A stretch of 64,000 bases of DNA from Anas platyrhynchos (GCF_047663525.1 NC_092601.1:18871501-18935500); one strand, 5' to 3'. Positions 21,561-36,838 are shown, counted from the stretch's first letter. Translations and numbers: made by a program. Notes: generated by a model not told the origin, from the letters alone.

Positions 21561-23515
21561 GGCTGGGGGAGCTGCTGGATTCCCGCAAATAAAGCCCTGA
21601 TTGCTGCCTAATTTTCCGCCTGTGCAGACACAATGGCCGGTGACATTCGTCCCCGGGCGGTTTTTTGCGGCTTGAAGGACCTGAAGGCACTGAAGGTGCT
21701 GGAGGCTGCCCGGCTGGGCAGGGCCGGGAGGGTGCTGGGGAGCCCCTGGGAGATGGGGCAGCGATGGACAAGGCTCAGCGGGCTGCTGGTGCAGAGCCCC
21801 GCCAGCACCTGCACAAAGTCAGGGACAAATTTCTGCTCTGCCAGGCGAATTACTGCCTAAATTACTAAATTACTGCCTTTTCCAGAGCTGAGGTCCCAGC
21901 TCTGGAGAATCAACCTTGGGGTGTGCGTGCCCAGAAGCTGGCACCCAGCTGGGCACGGGACAGCACGGGTTGCAGCAGGGCAGCGAGCTGGTGGCTGCAT
22001 AGGGCACGGTGCAGGGCACGGGGACAGGCAGCCACAGACCCATGTGGCAGGGGGAAGGATGGGGGGCACAAGGCAACACCCAGACCAACATCAGCCGACT
22101 GCCCCGCAGTGCCCCTGGCCCACCCCAGGCCTGCCCAGGTTGGCCGGTGCCCAGCTGGAGCCACGGGCACCCTCCTCAGCCCCCACCTCCCCCTGCAGCC
22201 CCCGGCTCTGGCTGACTCAGGGGCAGCGGGGTCCTTCTCCTCTCCCTGCCCCCATTTTCCAATCCAGGACATTTGGGTTTCCAGCACGAGACGCCGCCTA
22301 ATCTGCCCTCTAATCCCACAGGCTGGTGGTGTGCAGCCGCACGGGGACCTGAGCTGCTGCGGGCCCCCCCGGGCTGGGGGCTGGGGGCACGTGTCCGGGC
22401 TGCCCCGGCAGGTCGGGGCTTCCCTGGGGTCTGCCACCACTCGAGGACATCAACACAGCTCCTCAGCAAAGGGCCCTTTGTACCCCACAGCCTCTGTCTC
22501 AAGGCTTTCCCACCCAGCACCCGGGGATGGGGCAGCCCCCAGGGCACCAGACCGCCTGCAGCTGCACTGGGACACCGGTGGCAGAGCTGTGTGCCCCCCC
22601 CGCTGAGCCACGCTGTGGCAGCAGGAGCCCCAGAGTGCCCCGTGCTTCTGCAGCTCCCTCCAGGCTCTTGCCAAGCCTCGTTGGTCCTCACAGAGCAGCA
22701 AAATGTGCAGTGAAGCATCCACATCACCGCCCTGTGCACGTGGTGCCCAAACCGGCGTTAGGGCAGGGAGAGCTGTGGGCACGGGGGGCTTGCCTTCGCC
22801 CCCCCCTGCAGCAGGGCTGGGCACGTGGAGGCATCGCTGCACGGGACCCCTCACTGGCAGCAACCAGAGGCAGCCCTGCTGCAGGACGCCCACCCCGTGC
22901 AGGATCGAGGGCTGCCAGCACAGGAGGCTCCTGGAGGAAGGCAAGAGGAAAGGCTGCGCTTTGGGAACGGCTCGGCACAGGGAGCGGTGTCAGGCTCTCC
23001 CATCCCAGCCATCGGGGTTCTTATGGGGGCTGCTGGGGAGGGGGTGCTGGGGGGAGCCTGGCAGGGCCCCTGTGACCCCTCTCCAAGGCATGAAGGAGGC
23101 AAGGAAATGGCCGGAGCAGCAGCCCTCGTGTGGCTGGCTGTGCCCTTGGCAGCACCCTCATGGGCTGGGTCCCACACCGCAGGGAGGGGACGGCCACCCT
23201 TACAGCCCCCACGAAGGACAGCGGTGTCCCCGCTGTCACTGCCCTGCAGCTGCCAAAGGCGCCAGCTCTGGGACAGCCCCACCTTGTGCTGCACCTCCCC
23301 ACGCCCCCGTTTCTGCCCCCAAAAGAGGCACAGCCACCTTGTCTGGGGCAGGACCTGCGGTGCCTGAAACAGGGGCCCCAGCTGAAGGAGCAGCTGAAGC
23401 CCCCCCCGGACAGAGAAGCAGGGTCCCCTCCCCATCCAACTGGGCTGATCCCTGCCCCTGTTTCCCCTCCCTCTCCCCCGGGGAGGGGGCAGAGCCGTGC
23501 CCCCCTCCATCACCC
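21561..23515. other. Gene-free spacer between CASKIN1 and the HEXD-like gene
   Basis: No exon with splice signals or family similarity was seen on either strand. Open frames here are short and typical of GC-rich DNA. The spacer lies upstream of CASKIN1 and downstream of the HEXD-like gene, both on the minus strand. Confidence 0.6.
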
Positions 23516-23535
23516 AGCAGCATCTACAAAAATAC

Positions 23536-23541
23536 TTTATT
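23536..23541 (-). terminator. Polyadenylation signal AATAAA of the HEXD-like gene
   Basis: AATAAA on the minus strand, 162 bases past the stop codon at 23703. It gives a short 3' UTR. Confidence 0.7.
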
Positions 23542-23702
23542 GTGGGAGGGGGGCGCGCAGGAGCTCTCTGTGCAGTAGGAAACAACCAGCAGCCATGCCT
23601 CGAGCAGGAGGGGGGTGCAGCCAGCAAACCAAACCCCGACCGGGGCTCCTGCAGCCCAGTCCCGGGGGGCAACTGGAGCCGGGGAGGGGGGGGGCACAGC
23701 CC

Positions 23703-26700
23703 CTAGGATGCCTTGGGGCGGGCGTTGAGGCGGATGATGGCCCGGTAGTCCCGGACCAGGTCCCGCAGCTGGTCCAGGTAGGGGTTGACGTTCTCCTCCA
23801 TCCACTCCTCCACCGTGTCGGGGAAGTAGATGCTCTCCAGCTGGGCACGCAGCTCACGGACCAGGCTCTCCCAGTCCTCGTGGAGCCTGGGGTGGGGAGA
23901 AGGGAGTGAGAGCTGGCTCTGGCTTCCCCAGGGTGAGACTGGGACCTCCTCAAAGGGAGGGGGGGACCCGGGGCTGCTCCTGCCCCCCGGCACCCCACGT
24001 ACTTGAGCAGCTTGCTGCCGAAGCTCTCCATGTTGCGGGGGTTCCCAAACTGGTGCTTCCGATGGTAGGGGCTGAACCAGCCCTTGATGCCGCTGGGGAG
24101 GCACAAGGGAGGGGGGGTGCAGGGGGCAGGGGGCCACCCAGACCCTGCAGGGCCCCGCTGCTCCAGCCCCATGGTCAGACCCTCCCACCACCATTACCTC
24201 TCTTCCTCCAGGGCTTTCTGGATGCTCTCCTTCAGGTGGCCGTTTACCTGCTCCACCATGTGATAGATTTCTACGCCAGGGAACGCTCCCCTTCCCTCAC
24301 TGCGGGGAAAGCGTGGAGGGGAGGTGAGAGCCCAGCACGTGGCACGGCACCAGCCACGGTTCCAGGCTGGGTGGTGAGCCCCCAAACCCTGCAGGGCTGG
24401 GGGCAGCACTCCCTGATCCCCCTGGGGCACCCCGCTCCGTGCCGCAGCCACGCACCATGTGCCCTGCTCCAGCTGCAGGCTCTGGAAGCCCAGCACGTCC
24501 AGGACCTTCCTCCGCGTCTCCTCCATGAAGCCCCCTGGGGAGGACGAGGAGAGGGGACCCAGGTGACCCCACACCACACCAGGGGAGCCCTGCTGCCCCC
24601 TCCCCAGCAGCCAAAGGGGCTCCAGCGATGCTGGAAGGGTGTGGATGAGGGGCACGGCCCCGCTCACCGTGCACCAGGGTCTGCAGGCACGCAGCCAGGG
24701 AGGGGATGCCGACGGGCAGCAGCTCGCAGAGCACCGAGTAGTGGTCGTACCTGCGGGGCAGGGACAGCTGTGCCATCACCTTGTGCGTGGCTACTTGGGC
24801 GGTGGGGCTGGGACGCGTGGCACGGTGCCCACCTCTGCCAGCCGGTGAGGACGATGCCCTGGAAGCGCAGCGGGGCGAAGCGTGGCATGGCCTGCATCAC
24901 CCGCAGCCAGCTGAGCTGGTTCCTCACGTGGTGGTTCAGCGGGGGCCAGGCTTGCGCCGGGCCCGTGGTGCCCTTGAAGGCGCTGGCGAACCACACGGCC
25001 TCGAAGCCGCTCTCTGCGTATTTGGCCAGGAACTGCCCTGCGGCACCGGGGAGTGGGGTCATGCTCGTGGCTCAGTGGTGTGGGGTGGCACAGGGTGGGC
25101 AGGGACCCCCGGCTGCCAGGGGCTGCTCTGCCCAAAGCAGGAGCCTGTGCACAGGGGGGCTTCTTGGGGCTGGAAGGAAAGCGGGAGCCAGCGTGGCCAA
25201 GGTGGGCGGGAAGCATCACCCCTGAGACAGTGGGATGGTACGGACAGGCACCAGACCCTGTGCCACCCTGTGCCACCATCCTGAGGGCCAGCTGGGCTCG
25301 GTGCGGTGGCTGCAGCAGCAGTGCCACCAGCCACGGGGTCATGTCCCCCCCCCTCTCCCCTCCCCAGGGTCCTGGCATGGCACCTTACCAATCTGCTCGA
25401 CCTCGAAGTCGGGCGCGTAGAACCACACCACAGGCGAGACCTGCTTTGCTATCCCAGACTCTGCAAGGCAGGGACAGGGACATCAGCAGGAGGGTGCCTG
25501 GGGGTCCTCACACCCCCACCAAGATGCCCAACTGCTGCCGTCCCCATCCTCTCACCCCGCAGGGCTCCCGTGCTGATCTTCCTCAGCATGTCGTCCCACA
25601 TGAGCGCCCGCAGCCCCTGGTACCGCGCGGCGATGAAGCCCAGCACCTGCTTGATGTGCTTCAGGTACATGGTGCCCACGTCCCCTCTGTTGTGGCTCAT
25701 CCAGCTCTTGGAGTCCATCCCCTCCCCGAGGTGGAAGACCTGGATTTGGGGTTTCAGGGGGTGCTCAGCACGCCTCGGGGCAGGCCTGGCAGCCGGCGGT
25801 GGCTGGGGTCCCGCAGAGCCCACCTCGTCCGCCCCGATGTGGATCCAGGAGGAGCGCCTGTGCTTCTCCATCACCTGCGACAGGAGGCTCTTGAGCAGCG
25901 CCAGCGTGTCCGGGACGTGGGGGTTGAAGCTGTTGGGGAAGCGCTCGACCTCCCGCAGGTGCTGGTACTTCTCGTGCTTGAGGATGAACTGCGTGGGGAG
26001 GAAACCCACCGTGGGGGCCAGACGTGGGCCAAAAAGTGGGGATAAAGGAACAGGGCTGGGGACATGGGCCTAGTGACACGGACCCAGTGACGCATCCATC
26101 TCCAGGCCAGGTGCTGGGGACACAGCCCCCCTCCGCCTCTCAGTGTCCCCATCCTGCCACCCCAAAAATGCTCCCGGCCCCTACCTCCACGTGCCCAAAG
26201 GTCTGCACCAGGGGCACCACCTCCAGCTTGTGGAGCTCCGCCAGCTGCTGGATCCAGTCGATGTCCTCCTCGCTGGGGAGGGCAGGGACAGCCTCAGTGC
26301 GGGCCACATGGGCACGAGGACATTCCCTCCTCCTCCTCCTCTTCCTCCTCCAGCATCCTGCCCCACCCCAGGTCTCCTGGCTGCCCCATACCTGTGGGGT
26401 CTTGGCTTTGGGGCCACAAATATTGACCCAGCAGAGCAGGGAGCAGGTCTGCCTGCAGCACCATGCACAGCTCGGGCACAGCCCAGGCGGGGCACACCCA
26501 GACTGGCGCTGGTGGTGCCAGCATCCCCTCGGCCAGCTCAGCACCAGCCCCAGCTCACCTGTAAGCATACGGAGACCTGAGGACTTCTAGCTCGCCCTTG
26601 AAGGGGAACATGTCCTCATACTCGATCAGGACCCCGTTGGCACCCAGCCGGGACAGGAGTGGGAAGAGCTGTGGGATGGCAGGGTGGGCTCAGCCTGCTG

Positions 26701-27270
26701 GCACCCCTGGGTGCGGGTGTCAGCGGGGACAGCCAGGCCCAGCCTTGCCCCACTTGGCTGGTCCCCAGCGCCTTCACCTGCTCCAGGTAGGAGACCTTGG
26801 GCGCAGCTCCCTTGAGGTCGAGGTGCACCAGCCTCATCTCGGTGCCACTGCTGTCCTTGGGGCCCTGCTGCCCAGGGCCCTGCCTCGGGGCCGTTATCTT
26901 TGCCACGGGGAGCTCCAGAGCCTGGCTCCGGGGGCCGGCGCCCTGGCTGGTGTCACCCGTGTCCCCCCAGAAGCCGCTGTCCTTGGGGATGTGCCTGTGC
27001 AGCTCCAGGGTCAAGCTGCAGGGAGCAGAGCAGGGCTGGGGGCACGGAGGCACCAGCTGCCCCTGGCACCCAGCTCCTGCGTGGGCACAGCCCAGGAGCT
27101 CCCCGCAGACCCCCGCTGGTTCCCTGACCCTGCAGGGCTCCCCCAGCTCGTGTCCCAGTCCTGCTCCCACCTCACCTGTCGCGGAGGAGGAACTTGATGC
27201 CGGCCAAAGCCACGATGAGCAGCACGGCGAGGCGCAGCAGGTTCAGCTTGGTGCTCCGCTGGCAGGCCAT
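23703..27270 (-). CDS. Membrane-anchored hexosaminidase D-like protein (GH20 family)
   Basis: Predicted beta-N-acetylhexosaminidase paralogous to HEXD. Exons: 27270-27176, 27015-26778, 26668-26559, 26272-26185, 25988-25824, 25739-25556, 25460-25389, 25037-24833, 24750-24668, 24534-24456, 24299-24198, 24092-24003 and 23886-23703; 564 codons plus stop. Residues about 8-28 are a hydrophobic segment after a basic start (MACQRSTK), reading as a type II signal-anchor. A polar stem follows, and the HEXD-like domain begins near residue 97 with [20 protein letters not shown]. The catalytic Asp-Glu pair is D231-E232 in [40 protein letters not shown] and GWFSPYHRK match HEXD as I recall it. The start codon directly follows an acceptor (exon from 27272), so a 5' UTR exon lies upstream, probably with its donor at 27986. 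Human HEXD is elsewhere (17q25) and lacks the anchor, so this is a separate gene. Substrate and topology are inferred. Confidence 0.9.
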
Positions 27271-27779
27271 GGCTGCAGGGCAGCGACCGAGACCCCAAGA
27301 GCAGGGCACCCCACAGACCCGTGTGAGGCCCAAAGGAAAGGGACACGGTGAGACCCCTCCTGCCACCCTGCTCCCCCGCAGGGACGGGCAAAGAAACCTC
27401 CAGTGCCCCCCCTACCTCATGTGCCCTGGGGCTGGTGCTGGGACCTGCCTCTGCCCCCCAGTGCACCCCCCTCGGGTGCTCCGGTGTCACCTCCGAGGGC
27501 GGTGGGATGGGGGCTGGTCACAGGACAGCCCTGCCAGGTGGCATCACGGGGTGGCCATGGCACCTGCGGGGGGAGAAGCGGTGGGCACCGGGTGGTGGGC
27601 ACCGGGCACGGCCAGGGCGGGGGCTGCAGCACGGCCACGGTGGCCCCCAGCACCAGGTGCCCCCGTGGAGCAGGCAGCGGCACACACAGCGCGTTATTTC
27701 AGCTCCCGGGGGTGCTGCGGTGCCATCCCCGGCACCTTCACCTCCCCTTGGGCGGCGGCACCCGGGCAGAGCCCCCGCA

Positions 27780-28450
27780 CGGCACCGCGGGGCCCGAACC
27801 AGCCCCGGTTTGGGGGCAGCCCCGCTCCGCGCCCGGCCCCGCTGCCGTCACCGCCCGTTATTTAACGTGGAGGCGGCACCCCGGGGCTCACCCCCCCCCC
27901 CCCGCCCCCAGGCCCGGTGCCGGTCGCTCCCCGGTGGCAGCCGCCGCGCCGTGCCCGCAGCCCCCCCGGGAGCGCGCCCCGCTCACCTGACACAGCCGGG
28001 AGCCGCGGGCACGGCGCGGCGGGGGGGGCCCGGTGCCGGTGCCGGTCCCGGTGCTCCGCTGAAGCCCCCGCACCCCCCGCCCACCCTCCCCGGCACCGGG
28101 CGCGGGCACGAGCCCGCCCCAACGCCGCTCTTAAAGAGCCCGGCTGCACCGAGCGCCGCCACCCACCGGGAGCTGCCCGGTGCCCGCTGCCCCCCCCGGG
28201 TGTCCCCGCGCCCCCCCCGTGTCCCCGCTGCCCCCCCGGTGCCGCCGCCTCCCCGGCCCCGCCCCCTCCGCGCAGGCCACGCCCCCTCCCGTCCTAGCCC
28301 CGCCCCCTCCGTGCTCACGGCCACGCCCCCCGCGTGACGTCAGCGGGGCGGTGGCGCACCGGGTGCGTGCGCGGGAGGCGCGCGGCGCATGCGCAGAGCG
28401 GGTCGCGGCGGGCAGCGTGCCGGTAACCGGGGAGCGGCGGCGGCGGGGCC
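27780..28450. promoter_or_regulatory. Bidirectional CpG-island promoter, HEXD-like gene and MLST8
   Basis: The two genes diverge from this block. It holds many GC boxes (28256-28312), a perfect palindromic CRE (TGACGTCA, 28335-28342), an NRF1-type core (GCGCATGCGC, 28385-28394) and the likely 5' UTR exon donor of the HEXD-like gene (CAG|GTGAGC on the minus strand, exon end 27987). The MLST8 start codon is at 28451. No TATA box was seen. Confidence 0.7.
28335..28342. promoter_or_regulatory. cAMP response element (CRE) palindrome
   Basis: Exact TGACGTCA 109 bases upstream of the MLST8 start codon, inside the CpG island. It could serve either divergent gene. Consensus match only. Confidence 0.5.
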
Positions 28451-31400
28451 ATGAACGCGGCGCAGGGCACGGTGGGCAGCGACCCGGTCATCCTGGCCAC
28501 CGCCGGGTACGACCACACCGTGCGCTTCTGGCAGGCGCACAGCGGCATCTGCACGCGCACCGTGCAGCACCAGGACTCCGTATCCTGCACCGGGAGAGGG
28601 GGGGGGACCCGGGGGTGGCACCGGGGGGAGCCGGTGGGTGGGGGGGTGGGGTGTGTGGGGGGGTCCCGGTGCTGTTAATGGGGGGTCCCGGTGCATGGGG
28701 GGGGGTCCCGGTGCCGTTACCGGGTGGGCCGGTATGGGGGGGGCTCGGTGCTGTTACCGGGGGGAGCCGGTGGGTGTGGGGGAAGGCTCGGTGCTGGTAA
28801 CAGAGGAGGGACGGGGTACGTGGTGGGGTCCCGGTGCTGTTACCGGGGGTCCCAGTGCATGGGGGGGGGTCCCGGTGCCGTTCCCATCCTTACCGGCCCC
28901 GCAGCAGGTGAACGCGCTGGAGATCACGCCTGACCGCAGCATGATCGCAGCCGCAGGTGAGCCCCGGGGTTTGGGTGGTGGTGGCGGGGCCCTGTCCCTG
29001 TCCCTGTCCCCCCCCCCAGCCCCGCTGAGCACCGCCCGGTGCCGCAGGCTACCAGCACATCCGCATGTACGACCTCAACTCCAACAACCCCAACCCCGTC
29101 ATCAACTACGACGGCGTGAGCAAGAACATCACCTCGGTGGGCTTCCACGAGGACGGCCGCTGGATGTACACGGGCGGGGAGGACTGCATGGCGCGCATCT
29201 GGGACCTCAGGTGGGCAGGGGCGGCCGCGCTCCCCCCGGTATGGGGCCGGGTGGGTGCCCCGGGGAGCTCCGGCACATCCACGTTGTTCGCTTGCAGGTC
29301 CCGCAACCTCCAGTGCCAGCGGATCTTCCAGGTGAACGCCCCCATTAACTGTGTCTGCCTGCACCCCAACCAGGTGAGTGTCATCCCTGCGACTTCCCAG
29401 CTCGTGCTGCCAGCGCTGCCCCTGGGGAAGCCGGGGGGCTGCGGGGTTTTGTGCTGGCAGCTGCAGCACGGCATGTTCTCGGGGTGAAAACACGCATGAC
29501 ACTGGCTGCGTGGGTCAGGTCGGTGGGAGCAGGCTCTCAGCAAGGTGATGCAGGGATGGTCGTTAGCTCACAGCCACACACAGATGGGTTCAGAGCCATA
29601 CAGCTCTGCCCCTGCTAGCCCCTCACCGCCGTTGTGCCTGGAGGAGGCGGTGGGCACCCCAATGCTCGGCCCCTGGGGGTGCTGGTGGCACTGCGGGACC
29701 AGCGGTGACAGCTTCGTGCCCCAAGGGCTGGGGTCAGTGCGGGGACAGCCTCGTGGTGCGGGCAGAGCGTGTCCCTGCCGCTGCCTTGCACAGGGAAGCA
29801 AACACCCCCCAAGAGGGGCTGGGGGTGAGCGGACATCCAGGGCTCGCACCCTTTTTGTTTGGCACCTGCTGCAGGCTGAGTGGTGTGTGGGTGCCTCTGC
29901 TGAGCTTTGTGCTAATTGCTGGCTGGTGCCGTGAGGCAGCGCAGTGGCTGTCAGCCTCTCGTCCCACCCCTTGGGGACCACCCCACGAGTCAAACCAGGG
30001 GTGTTAGCACTGCCAGCAAGAAAAAAGCAGAGAGGCTCACAGCCCCACTTCCCTGTGTGACTCCTGTTGGATTTGCTGGGGAGCCACCAGTTGGTTCAAA
30101 AGCTGCCACGGAGATTGCTTGGGCTGAGGAAACAAAGCTAACAAGGAGTGTGATGTGTTGGAGGAGATGGCAGTGAGAATCAGTGCATATTATTGAGGTG
30201 TTGACAGCATGTCCAGTCCATTCTGCACGCACAGGGCTGCAGGGTTGGAGTTGCAGATGTGGCAGTGCAAGGTTTGTGTGTCTCGAGAGCAGATCTTTTT
30301 AAAAAGACCAGTAACAGAAATGTTTCTTTGCTTTTGATTTTGCAAGGGTTCAATTTTGCAAATGCTGAATTTGATGCTGGTTATTTGGAGCAGACTTCAC
30401 CCAAACGCTGCTGATGCTCCCGTAGTGCTGTGAGAACGTATTGCAGCGAAACAAATGCTGTACGGGGATGATAAACGTGAACTAATCCCTGACCATGCTG
30501 CTGCTGAGTTGCAGGAGAAGCGCTGGTTTGCGAGCAGGACAGAGTTAATTAGCCCAGGGGTGGCGGTGTTTATTCAGGCAGCTTCATCTCTCTGTGCCAT
30601 TCCTCGCTGCAGCGCTGCTGGCTCGGTTCTCAGAGGGATTTCTCGCAGCCTGGGTAAAGCCGTGATGGCTTGGGCACAGCGGTTGTACTCGCACCTGCTA
30701 AGGGTGGGCTGAGGACTGCGGCGTCCAGAAGACGCCTCTGCACTGCACAGTCAGCTAAAAATATCGAGGGAGGATTGTCTTCACCAGAAACAAGCCGCTG
30801 CTCATGGGTACGGGATCATCTGTGCCTGATGACCTGATCTCCTCTAGGGATTCTGCTAAAATCATGGGCAGTGCGAGCCTGTCGATAAAAGCCCCGGTTT
30901 GGATGGAGAGCTGCCAGCATTGTCTGCTGGGCTGAGCGGGGATCGGAGCCACAACTCCTGCCCTTCGGCTGGCTCCTGTCCTTACCCTCTCGGAGAAGGG
31001 GAGAGAGAGAGAAAAACCTCTTTAGGCTCATGTTTTTCAGGTGTCTGCACGCTCTTGAGTGCTCCAGTTGTTCTCTGGCCAACCTGCGTCCTCGTGCCCG
31101 CTTCTCAGACGTGCTGAAAGTCATTTGGCCTCTGTGGATGTTGTTTGGAGCAGCAGCTGAACAACAGCGCTGCAAATTAGGCACCTGCTGGCTGTCCTGG
31201 GGTTTAGAAAATTAGCAAACACTTCTGCAAAGGTAAACAGCCTTTTTGCAGAGCGTAACGTGAGATTGATGCCTGGCCTGTTCTCGGTGCTCAGGGCGAT
31301 CAGCAGGCTGCTGTCTGCCTGGGAGCTGGGGCTCTGAAACCATTCCCGGTGGTGAGCAGAGGCCCAGCTCTGTGCTGGGAATGGTCAGGCAGAGGAGGAC

Positions 31401-33150
31401 CCTGATGCTTAAAACCAGAGCAAGGCTCCAGCTGGTGCTGCAGGGACGTGCTCTGGGGCTGCTCTTTTGGGGGGATTTCCCAGAGTTTGCTGTTTTCTTG
31501 CAGGCCGAGCTGATTGTGGGCGATCAGAGCGGTGCCATTCACATCTGGGACCTGAAAACCGACCACAACGAGCAGCTGATTCCGGAGCCCGAAGTTTCTG
31601 TGAACTCGGTGCACATCGACCCCGATGCCAGCTACATGGCAGCTGTCAACAGCTCGGTGAGCTCCAGCAGCCTCGGCCGTGGGGTGCGATGTACGGGTGG
31701 GCTGCTCCACCTGGGACACCCTCACGTGGGCAGAGCTCCCCGTTCCCACATCCCGTGGAGTTTTCCTGCACTTTGGTGGGGCGCAGGGAGCCCAGGCTGC
31801 TCTCAGGTGGGGGCCACCAGCCCGGCCACAGACCCCCCCCTCTCCCCGCAGGGAAACTGCTACGTGTGGAACCTGACGGGTGGCATCGGGGAGGAGGTGA
31901 CCCAGCTGATCCCCAAAACCAAGATCCCGGCGCACAACCGCTACGCCCTGCAGTGCAAATTCAGCCCTGACTCCACGTGAGTGGCCCCGACGGGAGCAGC
32001 CGTGCCCCTGGCTCTGGGCTCCGTGCTGCAGGGCCCCGGGAGGAATGGGGTGGGGGCGGTGGTCAGGGTGTCCCAGGGGTGTCCCAGGGGTGTCCCAGGG
32101 GTCCCGCAGTGTTCTGTGGGTTCCCAGCCAGGTGCTGGGCTCCACTTGCTGATCTCCAGGAGCAAGCGGGGAGCTTGGTGTGCTCCTTCACCAGGCAGTG
32201 CAGTTTGAGCTCAGAAGGCAGAAAATGCAAAGCCAAAAAATTCTGATTACAAAGAGCACGGCTCTCTGGTTTATTACTGTTCCAGACCCATACTAGTGAG
32301 AGGCTTTGGGCACACGGTGACTAACTGGGTTACCCATCCATGTCTCGTTGCAGGCTCTTGGCTACGTGTTCTGCAGACCAGACGTGTAAGATCTGGAGGA
32401 CTTCAAACTTCTCTCTGATGACAGAGCTGAGCATTAAGAGCAATAACCCAGGGGAAACCTCTCGTGGCTGGATGTGGGACTGTGCCTTCTCCGGGGACTC
32501 CCAGTACATTGTCACAGGTGGGACACTGACAGCTCGCTGCCCGTGGGGCCAGGCACTGACACAGGACTGGGGTTCTCTAGGGGAGACACTGCCAAACCCC
32601 AATGTGTGTGTGAGGACAGAAAACCGTTCTGGTAGAGTCCTCAGCCTCCTGCCCACCGCACAGTGCACAAAATCCCTCCGGCTTTCAGCCTGTGCTGTAC
32701 TAGGGCAGCCGTTGCCTCCTGTTTAAAATGGACAGGTGACCCTCATGCGTGCAGTTTATTTTGCCTGCTAGCAATGCTGCCTGCAGTACGTGCAGCATGA
32801 AGTCCATTCAAAACCTGTGTAATTTGCACGGTAACTCCTCTGTGATGAGCTGAATATCCCAACTAATACCAAAATGCCCCGAGTGTCTCGCTCTGCACAG
32901 CTCCCTTGCCTATCATCAACAGCACTCAGAACTGTTGAATGAAGCAAGAGGACAACCTTGCTTCTAATAAAAAAAAAAAGTTTGAAGGGCAGCACAATAT
33001 CTCCTCCTTCTCTTTTTCCCTTCTGTTGCAGCCTCCTCTGATAACTTGGCCAGACTTTGGTGCGTGGAGACAGGAGAGATCAAGAGGGAATACAGCGGCC
33101 ACCAGAAAGCAGTCGTCTGCCTCGCCTTCAACGACAGCGTGTTGGGATAA
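28451..33150 (+). CDS. MLST8: Target of rapamycin complex subunit LST8
   Basis: Seven-bladed WD40 protein that binds the mTOR kinase domain in mTORC1 and mTORC2. Exons: 28451-28579, 28905-28956, 29048-29210, 29298-29373, 31504-31656, 31852-31976, 32354-32517 and 33032-33150; 326 codons plus stop, the human length as I recall it. WD repeats are plain: [89 protein letters not shown] and [16 protein letters not shown]. Intron 1 (28580-28904) is a minisatellite. Intron 4 (29374-31503) is the largest, with no further gene recognised in it. The gene is head to head with the HEXD-like gene and tail to tail with BRICD5. Confidence 0.98.
28600..28895 (+). repeat. GC-rich minisatellite filling MLST8 intron 1
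   Basis: About eight diverged copies of a unit of roughly 30 bases built on gggtcccggtgctgttaccgg, G-rich on the transcribed sense strand. It occupies nearly the whole intron between exons 1 and 2. Confidence 0.85.
32063..32106 (+). repeat. Short tandem repeat in MLST8 intron 6
   Basis: Three to four copies of an 11-base unit, gtgtcccaggg. Confidence 0.8.
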
Positions 33151-33532
33151 CGGTGACGTGGGGGACAGGAAGGACCTCTGCTTGTTTTCCCTTGTCTAAA
33201 AACAGCCAGCACCCTCCCTGGAGCACGAGACGGGCACTCGGTGCTGTCCCCTCGGAGGGAGAGGGCTTGCTCTGGGCTTGCTGCAGGGGCAGCGTCTGCC
33301 TGGAGTGAGACCAGGCTTCAGCTTCGGCCTCGCAGGGAGGCCACCTGGGCAAAAGGGAAGGGGAGGCACGGTGCCACAGGGGAGCTGGGCGCAGAGCAGC
33401 TGGAGGCATCCCTGCGGAGGCTGCTGCCAACAGCCCCGTGATGGTTTTGTACCCCAAAGTGGAAAAAATCAGCCTAACAACAGGAGTCGGCTGAACAGAG
33501 GGAAAGTCGCTGTTCTCTTGTTTTGCAACCCC

Positions 33533-33538
33533 TTTATT
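33533..33538 (-). terminator. Candidate BRICD5 polyadenylation signal AATAAA
   Basis: First canonical signal on the minus strand after the BRICD5 stop (33898). It lies inside the MLST8 3' UTR, so the two 3' ends would overlap. Confidence 0.5.
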
Positions 33539-33716
33539 CGAAGTGTGTTTCACAGCCTGACTTGGAGCTGCGCTGTTATGAAACCAGCCACCCCGACAAG
33601 TTTAATAACCTGGTGTTGAGCAGGGCGTGTGGCCAGCAAACACGAGCTGCTCCCCGCGGTGCCTGTCTAGGTCTCCTAGTAGCTACGTGCTCCATGCAGC
33701 CCTGAAGCAGAGCTGC

Positions 33717-33722
33717 AATAAA
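33717..33722 (+). terminator. MLST8 polyadenylation signal AATAAA
   Basis: AATAAA 567 bases beyond the MLST8 stop codon, the first canonical signal on the sense strand after the stop. Confidence 0.7.
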
Positions 33723-33897
33723 GCGTCTGTACCAACGGTGCTGAGTCCTGTTATTTTCCTAAACTCTCCTGAAGTGCAGCGTGAGAGCAGCAGGCAGCCT
33801 TCGGGCGGTGGAGATGTTACCTTGTTGAAAGCAGAGGCTTTTCAGGAATCCAGTTCAAGGATGTAGAGCAGCGAGAGGGCAGCCGCGGCTGCGGGAC

Positions 33898-36838
<2,941 letters not shown>

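Noticed and set aside
19832-21592. Very long open frame on the plus strand (over 580 codons) across the CASKIN1 promoter and first exon
   Set aside because: The product is Pro/Arg/Gly/Ala-rich low-complexity sequence with no domain, and the region is an antisense CpG island. Stops are rare simply because GC is so high.
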